Position numbers and translations under genes: made by a program
Source: Pandoraea vervacti
GTDB taxonomy: Bacteria > Pseudomonadota > Gammaproteobacteria > Burkholderiales > Burkholderiaceae
Length of the DNA: 64,000 nucleotides
Direction of reading: 5' to 3'
NCBI RefSeq assembly: GCF_000934605.2
Contig: NZ_CP010897.2
Location: 3,348,001-3,412,000, forward strand
Shown here: positions 1 to 7,547 of the stretch, piece by piece
Position numbering within the stretch: position 1 is the stretch's first letter
Layout of the letters: each line of letters opens with the position of its first letter
Notes under the pieces: model-generated
Databases searched by the model: none
What the model saw: the letters and a program-made list of their open reading frames with translations, nothing else
What the model was told of the DNA's origin: nothing

Positions 1-653
1 GCAAAGACGGCAGAGGCGCCCGTCCCATACGTCGTAACATCGGTGTGGGTCAAGCTGACCGAACCACCGCCGGCAGCATAGGCGCCGTGAGCGTTGTCCG
101 CCCCGGTGCTCACCGCGCTATCGGTGAGCGACACGCTGCTGCCCGCGCCGACGGCCGCTACGCCATAAGCGCCGAGGTCACTGGTGTCGACGGACGTATG
201 GCTTCCGGTGATTTGCCCCCCGCCATCGGCATAAAGGCCATGTCCCGACGCGCCATACGTACTGACCGAAGCGATATCCGAGGACGTGCCGACCAGAGAA
301 ATCGTGCCACCCGCCGTGGCGCGCGCCCCGTAGTTGGTGCCGGTGGCCGTCAGGACGACCGAGTTGCCGGTGTAAGTTCCAGCGCCGGAGACCTCGACGA
401 CAGGTGCAGGTCCGGCACTGTCTCGCGCCGTGAACGCCACATCGACGCAACTCCCGGACGTGACGCTAAGCGCGGCCGGCGCGGCTGCACATTGCGCAAA
501 CGCCTGCGCCGACGGCAGTAGCGCCGTCACCGCTGTGGTCAGGACAGCACGATGATAAACACTCGAACCCAACAACCCCTTCTTTCGCAAATTGCCGTCC
601 CATAGACTGGAGGTGGAAACAGCAAATGATGTTCTTATCCGGTCTTCTCGCAA
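1..653 (-). CDS. Autotransporter-like surface protein, N-terminal part (cut by window edge)
   Basis: Reading leftward from a TTG at 653, the frame stays open to the window edge (217 codons). A TTG start is chosen because a strong AGAGGAG ribosome site lies 8 bases upstream (662-668) and no ATG exists in this frame. Residues 22-55 look like a signal peptide: a basic stretch RKKG, a hydrophobic run AVLTTAVTALLPSAQAFA, and cleavage after AFA. The mature part is Gly/Ser/Thr/Ala-rich with short beta-strand-like repeats such as TGASAVFA and GAYAAGGGSVSLT, typical of the passenger of type V (autotransporter) adhesins of the pectin-lyase-fold kind. The beta-barrel would lie outside the window. Function is inferred from style, not from a specific match. 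Confidence 0.72.
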   Translation of the reverse strand, partial: MREDRIRTSFAVSTSSLWDGNLRKKGLLGSSVYHRAVLTTAVTALLPSAQAFAQCAAAPAALSVTSGSCVDVAFTARDSAGPAPVVEVSGAGTYTGNSVVLTATGTNYGARATAGGTISLVGTSSDIASVSTYGASGHGLYADGGGQITGSHTSVDTSDLGAYGVAAVGAGSSVSLTDSAVSTGADNAHGAYAAGGGSVSLTHTDVTTYGTGASAVF

Positions 654-960
654 TCGACAAACTCCTCTTTCGGGATTTATTCGAAATTGAATCTGCCACA
701 AAAAAGCAGACGAACTTATTAAAAAGCCCTTTAATGACGCGAGAATAGCAAACTGGTTTTTCTGACGAAAATCAGTATTAGCACGAAGAAGGGCCAGTCG
801 ATCGCAATGCGGTCTTCCGTTCCGGACGAAACGGACGCCCCCGGCAAAACAAAAAAAGCCGCAGACGATGCTGCGGCAAAGAGGGAACAAGAGGGAACGC
901 TTGCGGAGATCGAGTCGCCCCATGCAACTTCGACCGTCCCGGACCCGGTGTCGCGGCAGT
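654..960. other. Intergenic region between autotransporter start and DUF892 gene
   Basis: No gene is supported here. The right part carries the terminator of the DUF892 gene (848-877). The AT-rich left part around 690-750 is the probable promoter region of the leftward autotransporter gene, but I cannot name a -35/-10 pair with confidence. Confidence 0.6.
848..877 (-). terminator. Rho-independent terminator after DUF892 gene
   Basis: A perfect 7-bp stem GCCGCAG/CTGCGGC with a 6-base loop (858-877) is followed, on the minus strand, by a run of seven T (851-857 read as A on plus). It lies about 85 bases beyond the stop of the leftward DUF892 gene. Confidence 0.85.
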
Positions 961-1470
961 TCAGCGCTTTGCCGTGTCGTCGTCGACCGCGTCGCGGGCC
1001 AGATAGGTCTGCGTTACTTGCGGAAGGTGGGCAAGCAACCAGCGCGCCATCTCGATCTCCTGCGGCAAGATCATTTCGCAAGTCTTGCGCACGTCGTCAC
1101 GTCCGCATTGCCTGGCCGCTGCGATGAGCGTCGTGTACGCTGCAATTTCGATGTTCTCGAAGACATAGCCCGCCATCGCACCCTTGACCACTTCGTCCGA
1201 CGCCAGACCACCGCCGAGCGCCTGCCCGAATGCGCCCACTCGGCCGGCGAGATCTTTCATCGTGGATGGACTGCTACCCAGCCCATCAAGGCAGGTCTCC
1301 AGTAATTTCTGCTGGTCGACGGTCTCCTCGATGTGCTGCTCGATTCGCACCTTGAGCTCGGGGTAATGCTCAAGCCGCGACGCTTGTGCTTTCAACATGG
1401 TTTCGGCGTGCTTCTCCATCGCATACGCGTCCCGAAGCCAGTCGATCAGATGGTCAAGTGATTCGTCCAT
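961..1470 (-). CDS. DUF892 / YciF-type ferritin-like protein
   Basis: A 169-residue, mostly helical protein recognisable as the DUF892 (YciE/YciF) ferritin-like four-helix-bundle family: MDESLDHLIDWLRDAYAMEKHAE at the N-terminus, then EQHIEETVDQQKLLETCL, and later acidic/His helix faces (EEFAR-like ENIEIAAY, CEMILPQEIEMARWL). Such proteins are stress-induced and bind di-metal centres; exact chemistry is unknown. The ATG at 1470 is chosen over longer frames because GGAGAG sits 5-10 bases upstream. It follows another ferritin-like gene by 65 bases and probably shares its transcript; a terminator follows. Confidence 0.85.
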   Translation of the reverse strand: MDESLDHLIDWLRDAYAMEKHAETMLKAQASRLEHYPELKVRIEQHIEETVDQQKLLETCLDGLGSSPSTMKDLAGRVGAFGQALGGGLASDEVVKGAMAGYVFENIEIAAYTTLIAAARQCGRDDVRKTCEMILPQEIEMARWLLAHLPQVTQTYLARDAVDDDTAKR

Positions 1471-1535
1471 GTACCTCTCCGTTTGCGTTGAAAATCGGCA
1501 AATCTGTAAATCCGTCCTGTAATCCGACATACGGC

Positions 1536-2126
1536 TCACACGCCAGCTGTCGCGATCTCGGAAAGCCATTGCTTGACGCTGCTCAGATGCTCGTTTTCCT
1601 GCTTCAGCGCCTCGCCAAATGCCTGCGCCATCTCGGGCACCCCTTCCGCGTTCGCCATCTCGATGAGCAATTCCCAACCACATTGATCTGCGGCCTCGAT
1701 GGCAACTAGCGCCGTGCGCGCCTGAGGAACGTCGGTACGCGGGTCCGACAAGACCTGGATGAATCCCATGCTCATGACACCGCAGACATCAGCCGCCGGG
1801 GTCTGCGCAGTAGGATCGGCCCCGAGTTGGTGGATGCAATCGGCGAGCATCGCGAAATGCGCCGCCTCCTCCGCCCGGAAGTGCGAGAGCCGCGCCTGCA
1901 TTGGCCCATAGTCGTCACCGCAGTTTTCGACTTTACTGATCAGGGCTTCGTACAGGCGCACGCCGCTGCGCTCGAAAGCAAGCCGCTCTCCAAGACGGTC
2001 GAGGAACATCGGTGACGCAGCGGTCGCCGTGAGGCTCGTCGATGTGCCTGCAGGCCGCATACCCGAGATGCCATCCGTCGGCATCGACCCGATCGCGTCC
2101 GCCTCGGCGGCACAGGTGGCGCGCAT
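1536..2126 (-). CDS. Ferritin-like domain protein, probably N-terminally truncated
   Basis: A 196-residue frame whose core (FLDRLGERLAFERSGVRLYEALISK, then EEAAHFAMLADCIHQLG and ENEHLSSVKQWL) is an intact ferritin-like helical bundle with Glu/His metal-ligand spacing. The first about 30 residues (CAAEADAIGSMPTDG...) look like an internal stretch of the longer N-terminus I associate with this family. The ATG at 2126 has no ribosome site, and the in-frame sequence upstream soon meets a stop. I infer that the true start was lost in the deletion that also scarred the adjoining gene (2158-2373). The protein may no longer be made efficiently. It lies 65 bases upstream of the DUF892 gene. Confidence 0.6.
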   Translation of the reverse strand: MRATCAAEADAIGSMPTDGISGMRPAGTSTSLTATAASPMFLDRLGERLAFERSGVRLYEALISKVENCGDDYGPMQARLSHFRAEEAAHFAMLADCIHQLGADPTAQTPAADVCGVMSMGFIQVLSDPRTDVPQARTALVAIEAADQCGWELLIEMANAEGVPEMAQAFGEALKQENEHLSSVKQWLSEIATAGV

Positions 2127-2157
2127 GTTGGCAATCGATGACGGGGGCGCATCGGAC

Positions 2158-2373
2158 CTACAAGAACTTCCGCCGGATCACGCTGCTCGTGTTGCTTGAA
2201 CAATTCGCACGAATGTCGTCTTGCGGCGCGCGGTGCTCAACGCGTGTAGGTCGGCCCGGCACGATGTCCGCATAGCCCTGAAGGATGTTGTTGGCATCTT
2301 TACCTTTCCACTTAAACCGCTGCCTGTCGAGCGGCGTGCCTTTGGCGTCCAGCAAGTTCGTCAAGCTTTCCAT
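2158..2373 (-). pseudogene. Remnant of a larger ferritin-like/stress protein gene with internal deletions
   Basis: A good start survives (ATG at 2373 with GGAGAGGG upstream) and encodes MESLTNLLDAKGTPLDR, which jumps directly into GKDANNILQGYADIVPG and EHRAPQDD, then loses sense and stops at 2158. In another frame of the same bases (from 2203) the peptide MFKQHEQRDPAEVL can be read. From memory these three peptides are well-separated parts of one protein of about 400 residues found next to the ferritin-like gene in related species. I therefore read this as a gene collapsed by at least two deletions, fused into the truncated 1536-2126 gene. The alternative is an unrelated short gene. Confidence 0.6.
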
Positions 2374-2659
2374 ACCCTCTCCTCGTGAGCGATTCGAAGC
2401 AACTCGTGCGCAACGGTCGCGCCACGTCTGCGACGCAATTGCCGTGCCACGGCCGCCGCCCCGCCGGGGCCGCGCACAGGAACGCTCGCGATGGAAAAAC
2501 TGCACGATTCTGTAGAAAGGGCGACCGCACGACGTTGTGTGTCGCACAGGAGGGGCGTCGGTGCGGCGACGGCACGATGGCCGATGAAGGAAGGAAACTT
2601 GCTTACGGCGAGGGGAGCATGACGACTTCCCCTAGTTCGCTACATCCAAGGAGCAAGCC

Positions 2660-3055
2660 GTGGCAACCAAGCCGGAGAACGACCAGACCGATCAGAACGC
2701 GCGCGAAGACACGCTCGGTACGCCCGACGAATTCGACAGGCTCCCGACGCAAGAGGAGCGCCTGGCGTATCGGCTGCTGCACGAAGATGGAGACGAAGAG
2801 ACGATCGGCACGCATCACGGGCGCGTCGGCAACGGCTATTGGCCGTCGCACGAAGCGTCGGCGCCACCGATATCGCCTGTTGCACCCGAACCGCTGTCGG
2901 ATGGCATTTCAACGACGGGAGACGACACCGAAGCCATCAGGAAATCCAGAACGAAGCCGCGCGGACAGCGCCCCTCGGATCCACCATTACGCCCATCGTC
3001 GGAGGGGCTGGATACCTGCATTGCACCGGCGTCGGCAGACAAACCCGAGACTTAG
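2660..3055 (+). CDS. Hypothetical acidic/proline-rich protein, 131 aa
   Basis: I do not recognise the family. The GTG at 2660 is preceded by AAGGAG at 2649-2654, which fixes the start. The protein is hydrophilic, rich in Glu, Asp and Pro (TPDEFDRLPTQEERLAYRLLHEDGDEE) with no membrane segment, and looks largely disordered after residue 60. Its last four bases overlap the end of the convergent gene at 3052-3375. It lies beside the ferritin-like stress cluster, so a stress role is possible but not shown. Confidence 0.6.
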   Translation: MATKPENDQTDQNAREDTLGTPDEFDRLPTQEERLAYRLLHEDGDEETIGTHHGRVGNGYWPSHEASAPPISPVAPEPLSDGISTTGDDTEAIRKSRTKPRGQRPSDPPLRPSSEGLDTCIAPASADKPET

Positions 3056-3375
3056 TCGGACACCGGGATATAGACCTTCATGGTGTAGCGGGCGTCCGGC
3101 ATGACGACGAGGCGCGCCTCGACGACGTTCATGCCTTCCACACGCGTCTTGACCGGCAGCACGTAGACGCAATCGAATACGCGTTGCACCACGGGGTCCT
3201 CACCGGAGGCCGGCGCCTGTAGCCGCATGGATCGCAAGCGGTCAAGAATGAATCCGCGCACGTCCTGCTCCGAAGGCGTTTCTACACCGATGGCGCGCGC
3301 GAACTCGTCATGCGCGAATTTCCGGACGAGATCTACCGTCTCATCGAGGTTTGCCTGAACCGCGACAGTCTTCAT
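3052..3375 (-). CDS. Hypothetical protein, 107 aa
   Basis: No family recognised. The protein (MKTVAVQANLDETVDLVRKFAHDEF...) has an alpha-helical first half and a beta-rich second half ending in YTMKVYIPVSD. There is no signal peptide or membrane segment. It is convergent with the 2660-3055 gene and overlaps it by four bases. The next leftward gene (3422-3649) starts just upstream, so the two may be co-transcribed. Confidence 0.6.
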   Translation of the reverse strand: MKTVAVQANLDETVDLVRKFAHDEFARAIGVETPSEQDVRGFILDRLRSMRLQAPASGEDPVVQRVFDCVYVLPVKTRVEGMNVVEARLVVMPDARYTMKVYIPVSD

Positions 3376-3421
3376 AGCTTTCCTGTGTCAACTAACGACG
3401 CTGCGTCTGGAAGGTCACCGA

Positions 3422-3649
3422 TCACCACCGGCCGTCCACCCAGTCTCTGGCCAGGGTGCCGACGGACTCCAGCGCATTCCTCTCCTCATGGAAAATAGCG
3501 CCGCCCACCTGACTCACCGGCTGGTCCTGGCCCAGTCCATCCGCCACTTTCAATATCTCTGCCATGCCCCGGACTTTACCATCGGGGGCTGGCATGACCG
3601 TGCATACGATTCGGAAACCTTTATAAGAAAACGACCTGACCACCGGCAT
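3422..3649 (-). CDS. Hypothetical protein, 75 aa
   Basis: A small protein (MPVVRSFSYKGFRIVCTVMP...) with a predicted beta-rich start and a helical end; family not recognised. The start is supported by GAGGAG about 10 bases upstream of the ATG at 3649. It is probably in one transcript with the 3052-3375 gene. A LexA-like box lies 167 bases upstream (3814-3833), and a 24-codon open frame sits between the two. Confidence 0.6.
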   Translation of the reverse strand: MPVVRSFSYKGFRIVCTVMPAPDGKVRGMAEILKVADGLGQDQPVSQVGGAIFHEERNALESVGTLARDWVDGRW

Positions 3650-3655
3650 CTGAAA

Positions 3656-3730
3656 TCACTCCTCGCGTACTTCGCGCCGTCGGGCCAATTCTCCAACATT
3701 GAGCGCCCTGTCCGGCACCGCAATTTGCAT
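3656..3730 (-). CDS. Possible 24-residue leader peptide
   Basis: An ATG at 3730 opens a short frame, MQIAVPDRALNVGELARRRE and four more residues, whose last codons GAG-GAG form the ribosome site of the following gene (3422-3649). That arrangement would allow translational coupling. No strong ribosome site of its own is visible and no family is recognised, so this is a weak call. Confidence 0.25.
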   Translation of the reverse strand: MQIAVPDRALNVGELARRREVREE

Positions 3731-3813
3731 ATGTCCATGAAAAACGGGCGCAAGAAAACTAACGCCCGACCGTGTCGCCAACAGAAAGATAGGGCAAGTT
3801 TGCAACTTTAAAA

Positions 3814-3833
3814 GACTGTTTTTTCATACAGCA
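3814..3833. promoter_or_regulatory. LexA-like box (CTGT-N8-ACAG), weaker than the other two
   Basis: CTGT at 3816-3819 and ACAG at 3828-3831 are separated by eight AT-rich bases, matching the LexA half-site geometry. The flanks are not TA...TA. The nearest gene that could be controlled is the leftward 3422-3649 gene, 167 bases away. One such match is expected by chance in about 64 kb, so support is moderate. Confidence 0.4.
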
Positions 3834-3902
3834 TCGCTGCGCGTACCGAATGCTGCGGATTGCCGTTGAATCGGGATGGGGGATTGGGATCGGGATGCAC
3901 CA

Positions 3903-3939
3903 AAGAAAAAGGCACGACCGGGCGAACCGGTTCGTGCCT
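3903..3939 (-). terminator. Terminator of the sulfite reductase/DUF934 operon
   Basis: An 8-bp stem AGGCACGA/TCGTGCCT (3910-3917 and 3932-3939) encloses a GC-rich inner hairpin and is followed on the minus strand by a T-rich run (3903-3910). It lies about 85 bases beyond the stop of the leftward DUF934 gene. Confidence 0.8.
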
Positions 3940-4024
3940 CCTGGACGGCTTGCAATATGGCCTGCCGCATATCGCGCCCGAAGGGCGCTGCGACGGGCAG
4001 CCGCCGCGTCAGGCCGTCAGGCCA

Positions 4025-4510
4025 TCAAGCCGTCAGACGTGCGAGCAACGTGCGCGGACGCCCGGCACGCGCCTGTGCGGCGAGCGCCGCCTCGCGCCAG
4101 CGTGCCGTCGGAACTTCCGACGGCGAAAGCAGACTGTCGAAGCCGCATGCCCACAACATGGCCAGCTGGTCCGGCAGCAACGGCCCCGCTGCCCGGATGG
4201 CACCCTGGAAATTCCACTTCTCACGCAGGACCTTGGCGAGCGTGAAGCCGCGCCCGTCGCGCGTCTTCGGGAATTCGATCACCACCAGTTCGAGCTGCGG
4301 CAGCAGCGCCGCGATGCGTGCCGGATCGTCGTGACCCTGCACGCGAATGCCCGCCGGGGCCACGCCCCGCTCGTTCGCGGCAAGCCATGCGTCAAGCGGC
4401 AGCACGGTGTCGTGGCGCGCGTCGTTCGCAGCATCGCCCGGGATCTGGGCGTCCGCACCGAGATACGTCCAGGTGTCTTCGGCCGGCAATCCGTTACGGT
4501 CAATCAACAT
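4025..4510 (-). CDS. DUF934 protein, sulfite/nitrite reductase accessory
   Basis: A 161-residue protein of the DUF934 family, which across proteobacteria is almost always encoded directly after the assimilatory hemoprotein reductase. The family role is unknown; it is usually described as an oxidoreductase-associated or assembly partner. Visible features are the PLDAWLAANERGVAPAGIR and VVIEFPKTRDGRGFTLAKVLRE segments and a C-terminal LARLTA. The ATG at 4510 has GGGAG upstream and overlaps the reductase stop by 11 bases, so the genes are translationally coupled. Confidence 0.88.
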   Translation of the reverse strand: MLIDRNGLPAEDTWTYLGADAQIPGDAANDARHDTVLPLDAWLAANERGVAPAGIRVQGHDDPARIAALLPQLELVVIEFPKTRDGRGFTLAKVLREKWNFQGAIRAAGPLLPDQLAMLWACGFDSLLSPSEVPTARWREAALAAQARAGRPRTLLARLTA

Positions 4511-6506
4511 GCAAAGCTCCCTTGAATGCTTCGGCACCGACACGACCGAGCGTGTCGATGAAACGCTCACCCTCGTTGCGCAACTTCAGATAGCGCTCGA
4601 GAATGTTTTCGATCACTTGCGGCACGGCTTCGTATGACACCCCCGGACCGAGAATCTTGCCCACGGCCGCATTGTCGTCCGCCGAGCCACCCAGCGTGAT
4701 CTGATAGTTTTCCTTGCCCGCCTTGTCCACACCGAGAATGCCGATGTGCGCCACGTGGTGATGCGCGCAAGCGTTGATGCAACCCGACACGTTGAGCGTC
4801 ACCGGTCCGATGTCGCGTTGCTGTTCTTCGGTAAAGCGCAATGCGATGCGTTGTGCGACCGGCACCGAACGGGCATTGGCAAGGGCGCAGTAGTCCAGAC
4901 CCGGGCACGCAATGGCGTCGGAGATCAGCCCGATGTTCGGTGTCGCCAGGCCCGCCGAGCGCAGTTGCTTCCACAGTGCATACAACGCGTCGCGCTGCAC
5001 GTGCGGCAGCACGAGGTTCTGTTCGTGCGTCACACGCAGTTCGCTGAACGAGTATTCGTCGGCCAGATCGGCCAGCAACAGCATTTCCTGCGAACTGGCG
5101 TCACCCGGAATGCCCCCCGAGGGCTTGAGCGAGACGACCGCGCTGATATAGCCCGGCACCTTGTGTTCGTGCGTGCATGTGTCGACCCAATGCTTGAAGT
5201 CGATGTCGCTCTCGTAAGCCTGCTGAAACACGCTGGACGCTTCGGGCAGCGTCGCAAACTCGGGGACGACGAAACGCTCTCCAATGGCCTTGACGACGTC
5301 TTGCGCCAGGGGGCGATGCGTTTGTGCGATGCGTGCGAACTCTTCCTCGATCATCTCGATGAACTTCGCCGGCTGCATTTCCTTGATGAGGATCTTGATG
5401 CGCGCCTTGTAGATGTTGTCGCGACGGCCCAGTGCGTTGTACACGCGCAGAATCGCCTCGACGAAGCGCAGCAGGTCGGCTTCGGGCAGCCACTCGCGCA
5501 CGAGCGTGCCAACGATGGGCGTGCGGCCCAGACCACCGCCCGCATAGATCTGGAAGCCGACTTCGCCCTGGTCGTTGGTACGGGCCAGAATGCCGATGTC
5601 ATGGAAACGCACGGCAGCACGGTCCGTCTGAGCGCCGGTAATGGCGATCTTGAACTTGCGCGGCAGATAGGTGAACTCGGGGTGATCCGTCGACCATTGA
5701 CGCAGGATTTCGGCGTACACACGCGGGTCGAGCAGTTCGTCCTTCGCGGCGCCGGCGAACTGGTCGGTCGTCACATTACGGATGCAGTTGCCGCTGGTCT
5801 GAATGGCATGCAGATCGACGTCGGCAAGCGCCGAGAGGATCTGCGGCGAATCGACGAGCGTCGGCCAGTTGAATTGCAGGTTCTGACGCGTGGTGAAGTG
5901 ACCGTACCCCTTGTCGTAACGGTTCGCGACGTACGCGAGCTGACGCAGTTGGACCGCGCTCAGCGTGCCGTACGGAATCGCCACACGCAGCATGTAGCCG
6001 TGCAGTTGCAGGTACAGGCCGTTCATCAGACGGTAGACCTTGAAGTCGTCTTCGCTCAGTTCGCCACTCAGACGTCGCGCCACCTGCTGACCGAATTCCT
6101 TCGCACGGTCTTTGAGGTACTCGCGCTCGGACGGATCGTAGCGATAGATGCCCGCATGTTCCGGGGCAACGCTCAGCGCGGGGGCGTGAGCCAACGCGGC
6201 CTGGACGGCGCCGTCGGACGCCTGCTTGCCGAGATCTTCCCGAACCGACGGGCCACGCGCGCGCAATTGCTCGCGAAAATCGACGGGCACGGGGCCGGCG
6301 TCGGCGACTTCGGCCGGACGCGGCACCGGGTCCACGACGAGATTGGCGGCAACGGAAGCCTTGGCGGCGGCCTGCGCCTGATCGAGGCTGTGCTCGTCGA
6401 ACACATGTGCCTGCGTCAGATCGTCCACCCAGTGATGTTGCTGGTCCAGCCAGACGACCAGACCGTCTTGGAGTCGGTTCGCCGAAATCAGATTGCCTGC
6501 ATTCAT
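4500..6506 (-). CDS. cysI: Nitrite/sulfite reductase hemoprotein with N-terminal DUF2849-like extension
   Basis: A 668-residue siroheme/[4Fe-4S] reductase for cytoplasmic six-electron reduction of sulfite to sulfide (or nitrite to ammonia) in assimilation. The four cluster/siroheme cysteines are present: C534 and C540 in ACPGLDYC, C576 and C580 in GCINACAHHH. Ferredoxin-like half domains start near residues 130 and 430 (YGHFTTRQNLQFNW, ELRVTHEQNLVLPHV). Residues 1-95 (ISANRLQDGLVVWLD, then a helical Ala-rich part) resemble DUF2849, which in other bacteria is a separate small gene before cysI. The start ATG at 6506 has a weak GAGAG upstream. Coupled to DUF934 downstream; no FAD/FMN subunit is seen here. 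Confidence 0.93.
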   Translation of the reverse strand: MNAGNLISANRLQDGLVVWLDQQHHWVDDLTQAHVFDEHSLDQAQAAAKASVAANLVVDPVPRPAEVADAGPVPVDFREQLRARGPSVREDLGKQASDGAVQAALAHAPALSVAPEHAGIYRYDPSEREYLKDRAKEFGQQVARRLSGELSEDDFKVYRLMNGLYLQLHGYMLRVAIPYGTLSAVQLRQLAYVANRYDKGYGHFTTRQNLQFNWPTLVDSPQILSALADVDLHAIQTSGNCIRNVTTDQFAGAAKDELLDPRVYAEILRQWSTDHPEFTYLPRKFKIAITGAQTDRAAVRFHDIGILARTNDQGEVGFQIYAGGGLGRTPIVGTLVREWLPEADLLRFVEAILRVYNALGRRDNIYKARIKILIKEMQPAKFIEMIEEEFARIAQTHRPLAQDVVKAIGERFVVPEFATLPEASSVFQQAYESDIDFKHWVDTCTHEHKVPGYISAVVSLKPSGGIPGDASSQEMLLLADLADEYSFSELRVTHEQNLVLPHVQRDALYALWKQLRSAGLATPNIGLISDAIACPGLDYCALANARSVPVAQRIALRFTEEQQRDIGPVTLNVSGCINACAHHHVAHIGILGVDKAGKENYQITLGGSADDNAAVGKILGPGVSYEAVPQVIENILERYLKLRNEGERFIDTLGRVGAEAFKGALHVD

Positions 6507-6591
6507 TCGATGCTCTCAATACCTGTCATTTTGGCCGCGAGTTGGTGGGAAACAATTCGCGATTAGAACCGCAGGCTATCAAGACGCGAAG

Positions 6592-6607
6592 GAATATACG
6601 AATATTC
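6592..6607. promoter_or_regulatory. AT-rich palindrome upstream of the sulfite reductase
   Basis: GAATAT and ATATTC flank four bases in the divergent region between cysI and the 6726 gene, about 85 bases upstream of the cysI start. The symmetry and position suit a regulator-binding site. I cannot assign it to CysB or any other known regulator. Confidence 0.35.
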
Positions 6608-6660
6608 ACTAGTTATGTCGTCATTACGAGATGTTGTTAGGCGAAAAAAATGCTAAGAAA

Positions 6661-6680
6661 CACTGTATTTTTATACAGTG
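6661..6680. promoter_or_regulatory. LexA (SOS) box upstream of small gene
   Basis: CTGT at 6663-6666 and ACAG at 6675-6678 flank eight A/T bases, and the symmetric 20-mer extends to CA/TG on both sides. This matches the classical beta/gamma-proteobacterial LexA operator. It sits 45 bases before the ATG at 6726, as expected for an operator covering a promoter. Confidence 0.75.
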
Positions 6681-6725
6681 CTCATGCTACATTCCGAATC
6701 ATTCAACTTCATCGTGAGTGAGATC

Positions 6726-6971
6726 ATGAGCGACGCCAAATCCATCAAGTTCATCGTCGTGCCGTATCGCAAGAACAAGGACGGTGTGTTGCAACCCGGC
6801 GAGCTGCGTCAGGCGAGCACCGAGTTCGGCGCCGTGCGCATCGCGCAGTCGATAGCTTCCGGCTTCGCGGGCATTGCGGCCTACGAAGTTCTGGTCGACG
6901 AGGAAGATGGCACGATGGATGCCCCGCGCATTCTCTTTCAGGACGGGGCAATCCCGGCGATGGCGGAGTGA
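6726..6971 (+). CDS. Small hypothetical protein, probably SOS-regulated
   Basis: An 81-residue soluble protein (MSDAKSIKFIVVPYRKNKDG..., ending in PRILFQDGAIPAMAE) of unknown family. The ATG at 6726 is preferred over one at 6678 because the upstream one lies inside the LexA box. The region before it (GTGAGTGAG) is only a fair ribosome site. It is divergent from cysI and has a near-perfect LexA operator 45 bases upstream. I infer DNA-damage induction. There is no signal peptide or membrane segment and no SulA- or toxin-like motif that I recognise. Confidence 0.7.
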   Translation: MSDAKSIKFIVVPYRKNKDGVLQPGELRQASTEFGAVRIAQSIASGFAGIAAYEVLVDEEDGTMDAPRILFQDGAIPAMAE

Positions 6972-6977
6972 AGCGCT

Positions 6978-7337
6978 CTACTCCGGACGCGACGGGCGGA
7001 GAATGCTGTCGAACGTCTTCGTCTGGCGCGGATGTTGCAGATCCCGCGTATCGAGTGCACGGCGCTGCGCGAGCACTTCCTGAACGCTCGGCCCCGTGGC
7101 GGGACCATTACGCTCGCTGGCTGTGCGGTTGATGCTGGCGCTCGCGCTGTGCGCGTCGGTCACCGCGGTGCTCCGGGCGCCGAGCGCCGCCACGGCCGGG
7201 CTCACTGCCGGGGTCTGATTCGATTGCCGGATGCTACCGAGGTCGCCCGCCCCGAGATACGACTGCGCGTTGGCATGACCGAATGCCAGCGTGCCGGTCA
7301 GGCACAGGCAGACGGCAAAGACGTTGATCTGGTTCAT
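6978..7337 (-). CDS. Small secreted protein, 119 aa
   Basis: The N-terminus MNQINVFAVCLCLTGTLAFGHANA is a clear Sec signal peptide with cleavage after ANA; no lipobox is present. The mature 95 residues are low-complexity, Ala/Ser/Thr/Arg-rich and lack cysteines, so a disordered periplasmic protein is likely. No family recognised. It converges tail-to-tail with the 6726 gene, seven bases apart. GGGGGG lies just upstream of the ATG as ribosome site. Confidence 0.65.
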   Translation of the reverse strand: MNQINVFAVCLCLTGTLAFGHANAQSYLGAGDLGSIRQSNQTPAVSPAVAALGARSTAVTDAHSASASINRTASERNGPATGPSVQEVLAQRRALDTRDLQHPRQTKTFDSILRPSRPE

Positions 7338-7547
7338 GGTGCCCCCCGTTCGGCTTGTTAAGGTGCGTTGGTTTGTGTGGATGACCGAATTGTCTCAGCC
7401 ACATGGCGTCTTGTCGCCCTGAATTAATCACAGTTGACGCTCATTCTCAGACGCTCGACTGACTGTCAGATTTAATAGCCTGTTCTGCTACACTTCGCAA
7501 AAAAGAGCCGAAGGCTCAAGAGAAGAAAAGCAACAACGGGGGATCCC

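Larger units (their letters stand above)
3650..4024. other. Intergenic region with SOS-like box, small frame and terminator
   Basis: No full-size gene is supported in these 375 bases. They hold a possible 24-residue leader frame (3656-3730), a LexA-like palindrome (3814-3833) and the terminator of the leftward sulfite-reductase operon (3903-3939). The stretch 3780-3840 is distinctly AT-rich compared with its surroundings, as a promoter would be. Confidence 0.6.

Noticed and set aside
4746..6566. 606-codon open frame opposite the sulfite reductase
   Set aside because: Same cause: antisense shadow of a GC-rich gene. The reductase has all catalytic cysteines on the other strand.
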